Positions 6,501 to 13,465 of a DNA stretch of 13,465 nt are shown here, piece by piece. The notes below the pieces were generated by a model that made no database searches, was not told the DNA's origin, and was given only the letters and a program-made list of their open reading frames with translations. Each line of letters starts with the position of its first letter. Position 1 is the first letter of the stretch. The DNA is taken from contig CALDMJ010000144.1 of assembly GCA_937914725.1 (NCBI GenBank), positions 1 to 13,465 of the forward strand, written 5' to 3'. Made by a program: the position numbers and the translations under genes. The stretch is from an uncultured Clostridia bacterium (lineage in GTDB: Bacteria > Bacillota > Clostridia > Christensenellales > UBA1242).

Positions 6501-9500
6501 CTGCCAAACTCAGGGTCGGATTTGATGTAAGATTGGTCAGCAAGCGGGTCAGTCTTTGAGTACTTGTTGTACTTGCGCACATACATTGCCGATGTGTCGT
6601 GTTCGTAGTAAGTGTAGTCGTCGTAGTAACCGATAGGGTAACCATCGTTTGTCGCTTGATAGAACACAAAGTCGCTAGGCAGTGCAAATGAATAATTGCG
6701 CAAGAACTGTCGCACGCGTTCTTTGAGGTCGGCTTGTGATTCGGTGTTGAGTTGATTTTTTACGTATTGAGCAATGTTTTCTTTAGAAATAACATTCGGG
6801 TCCGCGCTTGTCTCTGGTAAATATTTGTCAGCCGCAAGTAAGCGCAAAATATTGAAGTTTGGCGCCGTTCTATCCAAAACAACATCAATTTCACTCTTAT
6901 AGTAGGAGACACCTGTCACAACGTCCGCATAATAACTTTCTTGTCCATAATAGTGGATAGTGACGCGATATTCGCCCTCATAGTACGTGCCTGAATTATT
7001 TTTAGTCGGCAAAATGATTGTGTATTTATAAATAGAGTTTCCGTTTTCGTCCTTGACTTGGGCGCCATTGCTGTCCTTTTTAATTTCACGAATGCCGATG
7101 ACTCCCTCAAGGCTAGTTATACTCGTGCTTGACGGATAAATTACCTTGCCGTTGTCGTCGTAGGTTGCGTCATTAAACGTGACAGTGACCGCAGTTTCAA
7201 AGCGTGTCATACCTTTTGTTCGGCGCGAAACCAAAACGTCCGTGTGATTAATGTTTGCTTTGTAGATGTCAACTGCATCCTCAAACACAAACTTAAGTTC
7301 GTCATCACTCGAGGAAGCGACTTCGCCGCTTGACGTGCCCGTCGTTGTCCTGATAATTTCATTTTCCGAGCCATCCGCATTTGGCGTGCGGTAGTATTTA
7401 CCGCTTGGCGCCTCTTTGCTGACTTCAATGCGGAAAGTGAATGTATTTGGATTGATGTTTTCGTACAAGATGTTATCAACAAATGTGCTGTAGCCCGTGA
7501 AGTCGTTGAGAACGAACTTGTATATGCCCGCTCTCTGCAATTTTTCAGGATTGACAAGCAACAATTGTTCCGCGATGCTCAGCGTGTCATATGCCGAAAC
7601 TTTTGCAACCGAAACAAATTTTGAGTCATCGTCCGTTGCGCGCTTGTAGTATATTTCAAGTTGATTGCCAAATGAATTGATATTTGTATATGTTCGGTCG
7701 TCCGCCGAATCTAGTACGGAGTATTTGTTTTGTGGAACAACCGCATTGATAGGGAAGATGTCCGTTGTCAAAATGACGTTGTTGCCCTCAGCGGACAAAA
7801 GCAGTTTATTAAATTCAGCATATTGCAAACCCTTTTGCCCGAGAGCGAGTTTGATGTATTCACCGACTGTGCGAGTGAATACTTTTTTGCCGTTTTCGTC
7901 TATGATTGGGTAGTCAACGGTAATGTTTTGAACGATGTCATTGCGGTCAACATAGAATGTATAAGTCTTTGTCCTACGCGCATCGTCCTCACTTTCAAAT
8001 AGTGCGGAATTAAATTCATATACACGCGTTACAACATATTTGCCAGCCTGAGTCACATCTTTACCTAACTCTGTATTGTAAACGACATTGAAGTAATCTG
8101 TCCTCATTTTCTTGGTATCCGCATCTGGGGTTGCCGATTCTAGCAAGTCAAACTCCAAACTTGGGCTGCTTGTATAAGGATAAGTGTCGAGCGACTTATC
8201 CATAGCAAAAGGATAAAATTCGAGTTTAAGGCTTTCGACTTTAAAATCGTTGCGTTCTTCAAAAAAGTTGATGAACAGTTTGTCGCGATTGCTTGCTGAG
8301 CCGTTGTATAAGCGGATGTCACTCGAAACGCTGTCATCTGTAAAAGCGAGTACTTGGCTAGCGTCTAGGTTGACCTCAAGTTTTGTCATACTGAGTCCCG
8401 AAGTTTTTAGACCTGAGGCAGTTGTGCTTTTGTCAAGAACTTCGACCTTAAAGAAATATTCATCATAGTCAAGGCTTGAAATAGGTTTAAGAATTTGTGT
8501 ATTGTTTGTGAGAACAAGCGTTCCGCCAGAAACATCAATATTGCTAGCATAAGCCGTAATTGTGTTTGTTGTCTTATCAATTACAACCTGCATTGCAGGG
8601 GATGATTGTGGACAAGATGAAAGATTTAGTGCTGAGTCGGTGCTAGCGTGGCGCACCGTGATTGACTCAAACGGAACATTCAATATGCCGTTTGTCGTGT
8701 CGCAAAGCGCATTTAGCAAGTTGTTTTCAGTAAAATAATCAAACAACTCACTTTCGCCCGTTTGAGGTATGTCGAAAGCAATGGCTTTGCTAGAACCCCA
8801 AATTGCAGTTGTGGTGCTGTCAATAATATTGTAATCATTGTTAATTTCGGGTGAGAAAATGTATGATGCGCCAGTGTTGTCTAGCAAGATTGAGTAGTAA
8901 AGCTCATTGCCAGCCTCGTCGCGCAATTTGAACAAGTGCAGCGCGTATTGCGCAACTGCAAACTCAGTCGCATTTTCGTACTTGACACTTGAAGAAATCG
9001 AACTTGTCTTGTAGCCATTTTTGAGCGCGTAAATTTTATTTCCGTTTGCGTCGTCACGGATATAGACAAGGTTTGTTAGGTCATTGACTTTGTATGAATC
9101 GTCCTTGACAAGTAACATTTTTTGGTGTTCGAGTGTTATTTGTGCGCCGCTTGCCTTTGCATCCCACGATAGTGTAAACGCCGTGTTCACAACATTCGTT
9201 GTCAGTGCGTCAATTGGAGCAATTTGCAAGAGCTCGTCAAAATTGATTTTGAGCCCTGAAATGCCGATTTTGTCAATCGTGAACTCCCACGATGTAAAAC
9301 TTGTTCCAAGTCTACCGTAAAAAAGTCTTACATAATATTTGCCGTTGTTTTTCAAAATCGTTTGGTTTGCTGAACCATACTTGTTGATTGAAACATTTTC
9401 CTCAACAAGTTGGTTTTCGAAATTATAGCGGCTATAACTTGCCGTTACGCGTGCATTGAACGGATTTGTGTCGTCCCAGTTGACGGCAACGTCCTGATTT

Positions 9501-11155
9501 GTGTAGCCGTCGTTGTACACTGTCGAGTTGTCGCCGAGTGCGATAATTTCAGCAGTCGGCGCTGTGTTTGCAATGATAAAGGCAAAGTATTGTTTGAATG
9601 TTTGGTTTGTATAACCGATTGACGAAAGTTTGTAGTTTATCTCAAGCAAATACAAGCCCGCGTCCATAAAATATTCGCCTTTTTTGTATTCGCCCGTTTT
9701 TGTTGGTGCAACTGTTCCAAGCGTGGTAAGGTCGAGAATAGAAGTCTTTGCATAATAGATGTATTTTGATTGAACATCTTGCGAAAGCGTGCCGATATAG
9801 TCAAGCCACAATGGCGCTTGGTTTGTCGACGGGATGACGATTTTGCCGTTTTCGTCTGTGAAGAACTTGAGTGCTTGCACATTGTTGGTGAGTGTCGATG
9901 CCATTAAGTTGTAGTTTAGTGTCGTGATGTCTGCATACAAGTTGAGGTCAGCGCTGCGGAGTTCGGAGGAATTTGTAACATTGTCCGCATATTTGAGTTG
10001 ATAGCCAAATACTGTCAAGTTGCGTGTTATGTTTTGCGCGCCTAGCAAAGTTGGGTCTTGGTTTGCTACGCGCAAGAATGTGGTCTTGTCTGCGCGTGTC
10101 ATCGGCGACATCGATATTTCGTATTCACCAATGTCTTCAAACATAAGTTCGACGAACGGAGCGTTGTCAAGGTCAGCAATTTGGTAGTCAAATGTTTCAG
10201 TTGAGCCATTAAGCGTGGACGTAAATGTTACAACCGCTTTTGTGACATTGTTTTCGACACTGACTGCCATTTGCGACGTTACTGTTTCAAGCGAGTTGTA
10301 AACCTTACGTGTATAGGAAAGGTTGTACTTGCTTGCGTCGTATTTGACGATTGGCATTTTGAGCGTTGCCGCCGCGCTGTCGTAGGTGTGGTTGTTGTAG
10401 TTAAAGTATAAGTTTGCGTCCGCACGTGTCGCGCTGACTGCGTTTGCAATTGACGGGTCAGCATCTTCAACGAATGTGAACGTGTTTTGATAATCCCACG
10501 CATTTTCGCCGTTTGTTTCGCTAAGGTAAGGGGCAGTCAAAACGTTGAGCCTAAATATTCCGCTTTTTTCGGTTTCAACGCCTGTCGAGTCGCTAACAGT
10601 GCGATAGGTATAAGAAAATATGTATTGACCGCTTGATTCCAAAATCGGGGTCGAAACCACGCCTGCGTCCGAGGTATAAAACTCACTTGGCAAGCCAAAG
10701 ATGAACTGTTCAAACGTGTAGTCCGAGCCAACTTGCTGGGTGTTGATTCCTTGCCCATTGAGCGTTGCGGAAACCTTTAAATGCTTAAACTGCGTCGCTG
10801 AGTCACTTGTCCCCATCGCAAAGCGAATGGCTTGCGTCTTGACGCCACCGCCAAAAGATTGGTTGTTCACGGCGTGGTTGTAAGCATCCGTATTATCAAG
10901 CACAATCGTGTCATTTTCGTTGATGTCGTGTTGCTTGATTGGCGTGTCGCCAACTTTGACGCTATATTCGCCACTCTGATAGTCGACATATGTTTCGACA
11001 AGCGAAACAGTGACAAGCAAGTCATTTGCAGCATTAGTCGTCGTTATTTTTTGCTGCGTCGGGCGCACAAAACTTGCTAGCGCAAAAAGCGCAAGCGCAA
11101 TTGCGCATAAGCCCGCAATCATATACTTTAGTCTTTGGTATCTTACCATTTCCAT
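3593..11155 (-). CDS. Giant Ig-like membrane-anchored surface protein (2520 aa)
   Basis: The first ATG (11155) has GGAGG (11161-11165) 5 nt upstream; an ATG two codons in (11149) has 11-nt spacing and is an equally possible start. Residues about 11-31 (MIAGLCAIALALFALASFV) form a signal or N-terminal membrane segment. Residues about 2490-2513 are a Val/Ile-rich membrane helix, followed by the basic tail RTRMKVR. The roughly 2450 residues between are extracellular by prediction and poor in cysteine. They carry a repeated Ig-like signature, G-x-Y-x-n-D-x-x-G-N-x-x-x-Y-x-F-x-I, for example near residues 605, 740, 1596, 1797, 1990 and 2193. TAP-type inter-domain joints occur near 531 (IANTAPTAEI), 1428 (LDRTAPNF) and 1923 (IDTIMPTFEL). 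No LPxTG motif or catalytic domain is recognised. An adhesin or surface-stalk role is likely by analogy. The gene is uninterrupted and transcribed alone, divergent from the InlB-repeat gene. Confidence 0.9.
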   Translation of the reverse strand: MEMVRYQRLKYMIAGLCAIALALFALASFVRPTQQKITTTNAANDLLVTVSLVETYVDYQSGEYSVKVGDTPIKQHDINENDTIVLDNTDAYNHAVNNQSFGGGVKTQAIRFAMGTSDSATQFKHLKVSATLNGQGINTQQVGSDYTFEQFIFGLPSEFYTSDAGVVSTPILESSGQYIFSYTYRTVSDSTGVETEKSGIFRLNVLTAPYLSETNGENAWDYQNTFTFVEDADPSIANAVSATRADANLYFNYNNHTYDSAAATLKMPIVKYDASKYNLSYTRKVYNSLETVTSQMAVSVENNVTKAVVTFTSTLNGSTETFDYQIADLDNAPFVELMFEDIGEYEISMSPMTRADKTTFLRVANQDPTLLGAQNITRNLTVFGYQLKYADNVTNSSELRSADLNLYADITTLNYNLMASTLTNNVQALKFFTDENGKIVIPSTNQAPLWLDYIGTLSQDVQSKYIYYAKTSILDLTTLGTVAPTKTGEYKKGEYFMDAGLYLLEINYKLSSIGYTNQTFKQYFAFIIANTAPTAEIIALGDNSTVYNDGYTNQDVAVNWDDTNPFNARVTASYSRYNFENQLVEENVSINKYGSANQTILKNNGKYYVRLFYGRLGTSFTSWEFTIDKIGISGLKINFDELLQIAPIDALTTNVVNTAFTLSWDAKASGAQITLEHQKMLLVKDDSYKVNDLTNLVYIRDDANGNKIYALKNGYKTSSISSSVKYENATEFAVAQYALHLFKLRDEAGNELYYSILLDNTGASYIFSPEINNDYNIIDSTTTAIWGSSKAIAFDIPQTGESELFDYFTENNLLNALCDTTNGILNVPFESITVRHASTDSALNLSSCPQSSPAMQVVIDKTTNTITAYASNIDVSGGTLVLTNNTQILKPISSLDYDEYFFKVEVLDKSTTASGLKTSGLSMTKLEVNLDASQVLAFTDDSVSSDIRLYNGSASNRDKLFINFFEERNDFKVESLKLEFYPFAMDKSLDTYPYTSSPSLEFDLLESATPDADTKKMRTDYFNVVYNTELGKDVTQAGKYVVTRVYEFNSALFESEDDARRTKTYTFYVDRNDIVQNITVDYPIIDENGKKVFTRTVGEYIKLALGQKGLQYAEFNKLLLSAEGNNVILTTDIFPINAVVPQNKYSVLDSADDRTYTNINSFGNQLEIYYKRATDDDSKFVSVAKVSAYDTLSIAEQLLLVNPEKLQRAGIYKFVLNDFTGYSTFVDNILYENINPNTFTFRIEVSKEAPSGKYYRTPNADGSENEIIRTTTGTSSGEVASSSDDELKFVFEDAVDIYKANINHTDVLVSRRTKGMTRFETAVTVTFNDATYDDNGKVIYPSSTSITSLEGVIGIREIKKDSNGAQVKDENGNSIYKYTIILPTKNNSGTYYEGEYRVTIHYYGQESYYADVVTGVSYYKSEIDVVLDRTAPNFNILRLLAADKYLPETSADPNVISKENIAQYVKNQLNTESQADLKERVRQFLRNYSFALPSDFVFYQATNDGYPIGYYDDYTYYEHDTSAMYVRKYNKYSKTDPLADQSYIKSDPEFGSTTGVLSFDLGSDKYVRDGHKKPTETNLPFYETVKSIGGTADYGNEGYYEIIEIDQAGNQRIYTVYLKRTETQVEFNNGTDSIFADASNDSLSLGYDYKISNIAALDCFTKISLYDRTTRNSLIATYDVTPNTNVDEIISAINARICSSTGYENSGARYAIEFLNRYGDNLSVSVQRPGKELDYSIEEANLTFKITLPTSTSSTWITKFIVKQYDEKSGGLIELTSDLNGAISDTLFDGVSYTFNRGEYYFYLIDNFGRGQNQPIHYIFNIVDSKDLTFTGTEVNNTTANDVYFTYQTKLYTAKIYVDGELVVNLDDYDNINSNYNQAYFTEQFTFKAQPMKKTDYKIILSYNTSGVVVDTQDIVFAFSIDTIMPTFELTDSNGNNMNYLLTNVGSSTSKEININWNDPTNFPVTVTLERVYNGSKTTIELSKNYNIYLEGQYTLKMVNTLGNSVEYSFAISQNSAILYDVYANGAKIDAGARSVLFQLDGVFNDETFDINEHIKVYTSIYALSVVANEKKDLQAKLIYSYASNGVYKLDLYKIYGTSTLYYSEYIALLELDKSILKINNFFLGESADVMSDAAGISSTFYSEKVYAMWQKSFTLNVLGFGDLTFDDFIKVRVYYNSVYVDEFATSSLTFSDSGEYRLYFVDIAGNSYSFARGQVESAYYTIDLLNSVSFKVNDGEPIDHAIYNDKITLQPTNTARYDKGTFTMTVVYKGVTYPARDFYQKPLYVFSEYGDYTITMTAKIKGADVKSVYNFKIFSANEANRSFVFSQLDGFEVVSVVKSGVDITEELKTEQNTTKLMAFEFNSESGQVGVYEVNIKVTNSGLKPTQSFAFKFWINDADLNLMPSIPFGTSTTRQISIRLNKYAIHQELGNVVLKITGMDDIVINEETAQRNMISTITLSKNITYTIQAYSESGTLLQSYVITKKEPLNTVAIIVIIISVVVVVGAVVLFIVFRTRMKVR

Positions 11156-11168
11156 TTTTTCCTCCGCT

Positions 11169-11240
11169 TTTTGGGACTAACTATAAGTTTTGCAGTCTAC
11201 AATTGACTACATTAGTTTTAGTAATTTTGAGGCTAACTAT
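11169..11240 (-). promoter_or_regulatory. 16-bp direct repeats upstream of the giant gene
   Basis: TTTTGGGACTAACTAT (11169-11184) and TTTTGAGGCTAACTAT (11225-11240), written on the plus strand, match at 14 of 16 positions and are 56 bp apart. They lie in the leader or promoter region of the giant gene and could be regulator binding sites. I could not place a convincing -35/-10 pair for this gene. Confidence 0.4.
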
Positions 11241-11256
11241 TCTCAAAAAACTAAAA
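11216..11256. repeat. Imperfect inverted repeat in the divergent intergenic region
   Basis: TTTTAGTAATTTTGAG (11216-11231) pairs with CTCAAAAAACTAAAA (11242-11256), leaving a small bulge and a 10-base loop. A perfect palindrome, ATTAGT-C-ACTAAT, follows at 11271-11283, and AATGTT/AACATT (11284-11299) lies next to it. In AT-rich DNA such structures arise often. The rest of 11300-11441 shows no gene and no further clear signal. Confidence 0.4.
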
Positions 11257-11441
11257 ACATATATGTCATAATTAGTCACTAATAATGTTTGCTAACATTT
11301 TACCATATTGCGACATTTTTTTCAACTAAATGACGCCACTTTTGCCGCATTTTTGCGTGGGTTTTGCGCCGTATTGTGCCTTAATTGGCTGCTGCAACTG
11401 TAAAAATTGAACATTTTTGAAAAAAAACGGTACAAAAATGA

Positions 11442-11470
11442 TTGATATTTTTGAGCGTTTGTGGTACACT
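11442..11470 (+). promoter_or_regulatory. Sigma-A type promoter with extended -10
   Basis: TTGATA (11442-11447), a 17-base spacer and TACACT (11465-11470) form a good housekeeping promoter. TG at 11462-11463 gives an extended -10 (TGnTACACT). Transcription would start near 11477, leaving a leader of about 33 nt before the ATG at 11510. Confidence 0.7.
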
Positions 11471-11509
11471 AAACACGAGAAATGAACAAAAATAAGGAGA
11501 ACTCAACCT

Positions 11510-12800
11510 ATGAAAAATGCAAGAAAACTGCTAAGGGGGGGGGGGGAATAATGTTGTCAAAAATGACAGCATAACTCCACAAAACAAGCAAGATAACTAC
11601 AAAAATCTGCGACATAACTGTCGAGTTTTGCAAAATGGCAAAAATTGCCAAAGTTACAAAACTAAACATATTTTTAATGTTTTTACCACATTTTTGCTAG
11701 TGTGGCTTTTTGCGTTTTTGCTAATTGTTCCGCAACTACGATATTATGGGTTAAACAAAAATGCGGGGGCAGAAGATAAGAAGTATAAAGAACTTATTGT
11801 TGCGATTATCGGAGGAAGTGAGTTGGGGTTGCCTAATGGTTGGATGTACCCGATATTTAGATCTATCCCCTCTGATGACTGGACTGCTCAGTGGGATGAA
11901 GGCCCTGGTTTTATTACTGATAACACTGGTTCTACTAATGATGACAAAGTTATACAAAAAATGATTGTCAGTGAACTAACTGATTCTTTTTCTGCAACTG
12001 AGCTTAGTTGTGAATTGCCTATCAAGGAACTTGCGGCAAGCAAGCCGAATAGTGTTCTTTATTTGCAAAATCGAAAGACACAAGAAAAATTTTATATTGA
12101 TAACACAGGCACAAATCCAACTTTTTATACTAATGATTTGACATCATATGACTCATACATACATGTTTTTGGGGGAGATTATGATGACCATTATATGTAT
12201 TATTGGATATTCACTATAGGCGTTGAAGAAAAAGCCAAAAGCATTACCTATCTTGACCAAGGTAGCAACGATACTTTTAGCGGGACGCTTGCCACAGACT
12301 CGCCAACAACGTATGTTGAGGGAGAGGGCGCGGAACTTAAGGTACCTACGCGTGCGGGGTACGAATTTGTTGGTTGGTATGACAATATCAACTGCACAGG
12401 TGACCCAGTGACGGAGATTTCAACGGAAGCAACGGGGGATAAAACCTTTTATGCGAAGTGGAAGATTAATACAATAACCGTTACGCTGAACAATATGACC
12501 AGTTGCGAAGGGTATATGATATATGTATATAAAGGTGATATCATATATAAGCAAGTTTATGTGACAACCGCCACATATTCATTTGACCTAGAGTGGGTAA
12601 GTGATTATAACAACACCTATCGATTAGCGCTTGTGTTTGGGTACTACGGCAATTTGACATTCGACGAAACGGACGCAACAGCGGGCATCAACACCAACAT
12701 AACAACCGCCAACCGTTCCGCAACTATAACATCTTTTGTGAACACTACAATCAAGTTTACACTCGCCAACCCACGCATAAACTCAACAATTATTATTTGA
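11510..12800 (+). CDS. Putative phase-variable InlB-repeat surface protein (frame broken at a G12 tract)
   Basis: The ATG at 11510 follows AAGGAG (11494-11499, 10-nt spacing) and a good promoter. As sequenced it reads MKNARKLLRGGGE and stops at 11549-11551. The main frame (11547-12800) has no ATG and no ribosome binding site near its start; a TAA at 11532-11534 closes it upstream, and its first usual start codon is a TTG at 11628. Removing one G joins both parts into 429 aa. In that product, residues about 53-75 are a membrane segment (FTTFLLVWLFAFLLIVPQL), about 80-240 match nothing I know, and about 244-318 form an InlB B-repeat (Listeria-Bacteroides repeat; ITYLDQG..., GYEFVGWYDN, KTFYAKW). 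The C-terminal 110 residues are beta-rich, rich in Thr/Asn, and carry no anchor motif. It is probably held at the membrane by its N-terminal helix. Surface adhesion is the likely role, by family analogy. A single-base sequencing error in the tract would make it an ordinary gene. Confidence 0.75.
11535..11546 (+). repeat. G12 homopolymer tract near the 5' end of a surface gene
   Basis: Twelve consecutive G lie 25 bases after the ATG. G12 gives a stop at 11549. One extra G (G13) leads through IMLSKMTA to a stop at the TAA ending near 11573. G11 or G14 opens the full 429-aa frame. Long G runs are a known substrate for slipped-strand mutation, so the length should vary between cells. Confidence 0.85.
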
Positions 12801-12845
12801 GCAAAACATAATAAATGCAATAAAGCAAAAAATGTAGATATAGCA

Positions 12846-12884
12846 AAAAACATATTCAAAAAAATTGCCCTTGAATATGTTTTT
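12846..12884. terminator. Bidirectional terminator between convergent genes
   Basis: AAAAACATATTCAA (12846-12859) pairs perfectly with TTGAATATGTTTTT (12871-12884) around an 11-base loop. The flanking A and T runs give U-tracts on both strands, so it can serve both the InlB-repeat gene and the zinc-ribbon gene. Confidence 0.85.
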
Positions 12885-12896
12885 CGTTGTTGGTGA

Positions 12897-13163
12897 TTAT
12901 TCAGTTTTTGTCTTGTCTTTCCAGCGTTTGAGAGTAGGAAATAGTTTTTGGCAAAAGGCCTTCATTTCTTCATTTGTCATATTCGCTTGCGCGCCAAACT
13001 GAGCGCACATATCAATGTATTCTTCCATAGTCACATCGTCAATAAACTTGCCGTCTTTGTAACAGTATTTGCAATAATCTTGATTGACGCTGCCGTCCAA
13101 ATTTGTTGCCAACTGACTATTGTCAGTTATCGGCATTCCGCAACTTTGACATATTTTTTCCAT
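12897..13163 (-). CDS. Small putative zinc-ribbon protein
   Basis: 88 aa. The ATG at 13163 has AAAGGAG (13170-13176) 6 nt upstream; the longer frame would need a TTG and has no better site. C5-x2-C8 (CQSCGMP) and C31-x2-C34 (CKYC) form a four-cysteine zinc ribbon, joined by TNLDGS and followed by YKDGKF, TMEEYIDMC and the ending LFPTLKRWK. This order matches the short 'putative zinc ribbon' family (Zn_ribbon_2 type), which occurs widely as a single-domain protein of this size. Its molecular role is not established. It is convergent with the InlB-repeat gene and appears to have its own promoter. Confidence 0.85.
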   Translation of the reverse strand: MEKICQSCGMPITDNSQLATNLDGSVNQDYCKYCYKDGKFIDDVTMEEYIDMCAQFGAQANMTNEEMKAFCQKLFPTLKRWKDKTKTE

Positions 13164-13185
13164 AAATCTCTCCTTTACCAATGCA

Positions 13186-13194
13186 AGTATATCA
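13186..13194 (-). promoter_or_regulatory. Extended -10 element for the zinc-ribbon gene
   Basis: On the minus strand TGATATACT (TGn-TATACT) lies 10 bases before the AAAGGAG ribosome binding site. A matching -35 is not evident, which is tolerated for extended -10 promoters. The leader would be short. Confidence 0.45.
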
Positions 13195-13331
13195 CACTTT
13201 GTGGATAATTGTATTGATTTTGATCATTTAAATATCAAAGTTGCCAGTTTTTTTGCCACAATTTTCGCTATAATTAATACTTGACTAAAGCAAACAATAA
13301 TTGTATTTTGAATGATAATTCGTTTTGTGAA

Positions 13332-13372
13332 TTAGTTTGTTGCCGCTGTGATATTAATTTGTTACCGCAATG
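13332..13372. repeat. Pair of 19-bp direct repeats, 22-bp period
   Basis: TTAGTTTGTTGCCGCTGTG (13332-13350) and TTAATTTGTTACCGCAATG (13354-13372) match at 15 of 19 positions. The 22-bp period is about two helical turns, as expected for tandem binding sites on one DNA face. They lie between the end of the last minus-strand gene and the zinc-ribbon gene. Function unknown. Confidence 0.4.
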
Positions 13373-13377
13373 GAAAA

Positions 13378-13465
13378 TCAACTGTCGTAGTCATAAGGAA
13401 TTTTATTTTTGCGTTCGCCCAGCAAATTGAGAATATATCCGTCCTCGACCTTGCACCACCAGTGC
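13378..13465 (-). CDS. C-terminal end of an unidentified protein, partial
   Basis: A minus-strand frame enters from the right edge and reads HWWCKVEDGYILNLLGERKN, then KIPYDYDS and TGA (stop 13378-13380). The residue composition looks like a real folded protein end, and no other frame here does as well. With only 28 residues I cannot name the family. It is in the same orientation as the zinc-ribbon gene, about 215 bp upstream of that gene's start. Confidence 0.5.
   Translation of the reverse strand, partial: HWWCKVEDGYILNLLGERKNKIPYDYDS

Noticed and set aside
11218..11246. TTGAGA-N17-TACTAA as promoter of the giant gene
   Set aside because: The -10 matches the consensus at only three of six bases, so it cannot be separated from chance.
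11551..11574. ATG at 11551 right after the G tract as an alternative start
   Set aside because: It is in another frame than the long one and reaches a stop after seven codons.
12513..12547. 10-bp inverted repeat TATATGATAT/ATATCATATA inside the InlB-repeat gene
   Set aside because: Low-complexity AT sequence encoding Tyr/Ile/Met residues; no reason to see it as a signal.

Overview
The window most likely comes from a low-to-moderate GC, Gram-positive bacterium of the Clostridia type. The reasons are strong AAGGAG/GGAGG ribosome binding sites, a DUF1540-type cysteine protein, an Amidase_3/peptidoglycan-binding protein, DUF11 and InlB B-repeat domains, and a very large membrane-anchored surface protein. 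I cannot place it to genus from the sequence. No rRNA, tRNA, CRISPR array or transposase gene is visible.

Layout: (1) The 3' part of a cysteine-rich DUF1540-like gene (1-420, +). (2) An amidase-like protein with two peptidoglycan-binding domains (611-1687, +) that has lost one canonical zinc ligand and has no signal peptide; a strong terminator that works in both directions follows. (3) A minus-strand pair in which a 254-aa DUF11 protein (3142-2378) overlaps a 145-aa, 19-cysteine protein (2378-1941) through a TAATG stop/start junction. (4) A hairpin-rich intergenic stretch (3143-3592) with two related palindromes and other repeat-like sequence. (5) A 2520-aa Ig-like surface protein (11155-3593, -) with an N-terminal signal segment and a C-terminal membrane anchor. 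(6) A 354-bp divergent intergenic region. (7) A membrane/surface protein with an InlB B-repeat (11510-12800, +). Its start codon, ribosome binding site and promoter are separated from its reading frame by a run of 12 G. (8) A small zinc-ribbon protein (13163-12897, -), convergent with the previous gene across a shared terminator. (9) The last 28 codons of an unidentified minus-strand gene.

The main theme is the cell surface: a giant adhesin-like protein stands divergent to a second surface protein whose expression appears to be switchable. The most notable signal is the G12 tract at 11535-11546. Removing one G (or adding two) joins a well-placed ATG to a 429-aa membrane protein. G12 and G13 both stop within a few codons. 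This is the structure of a phase-variable contingency gene, shown here in an OFF configuration; a homopolymer sequencing error is the main alternative. The left part of the window (DUF1540, amidase-like, DUF11, Cys-rich proteins, none of the full-length ones with a signal peptide) could belong to envelope or spore-layer assembly, but that is inference.
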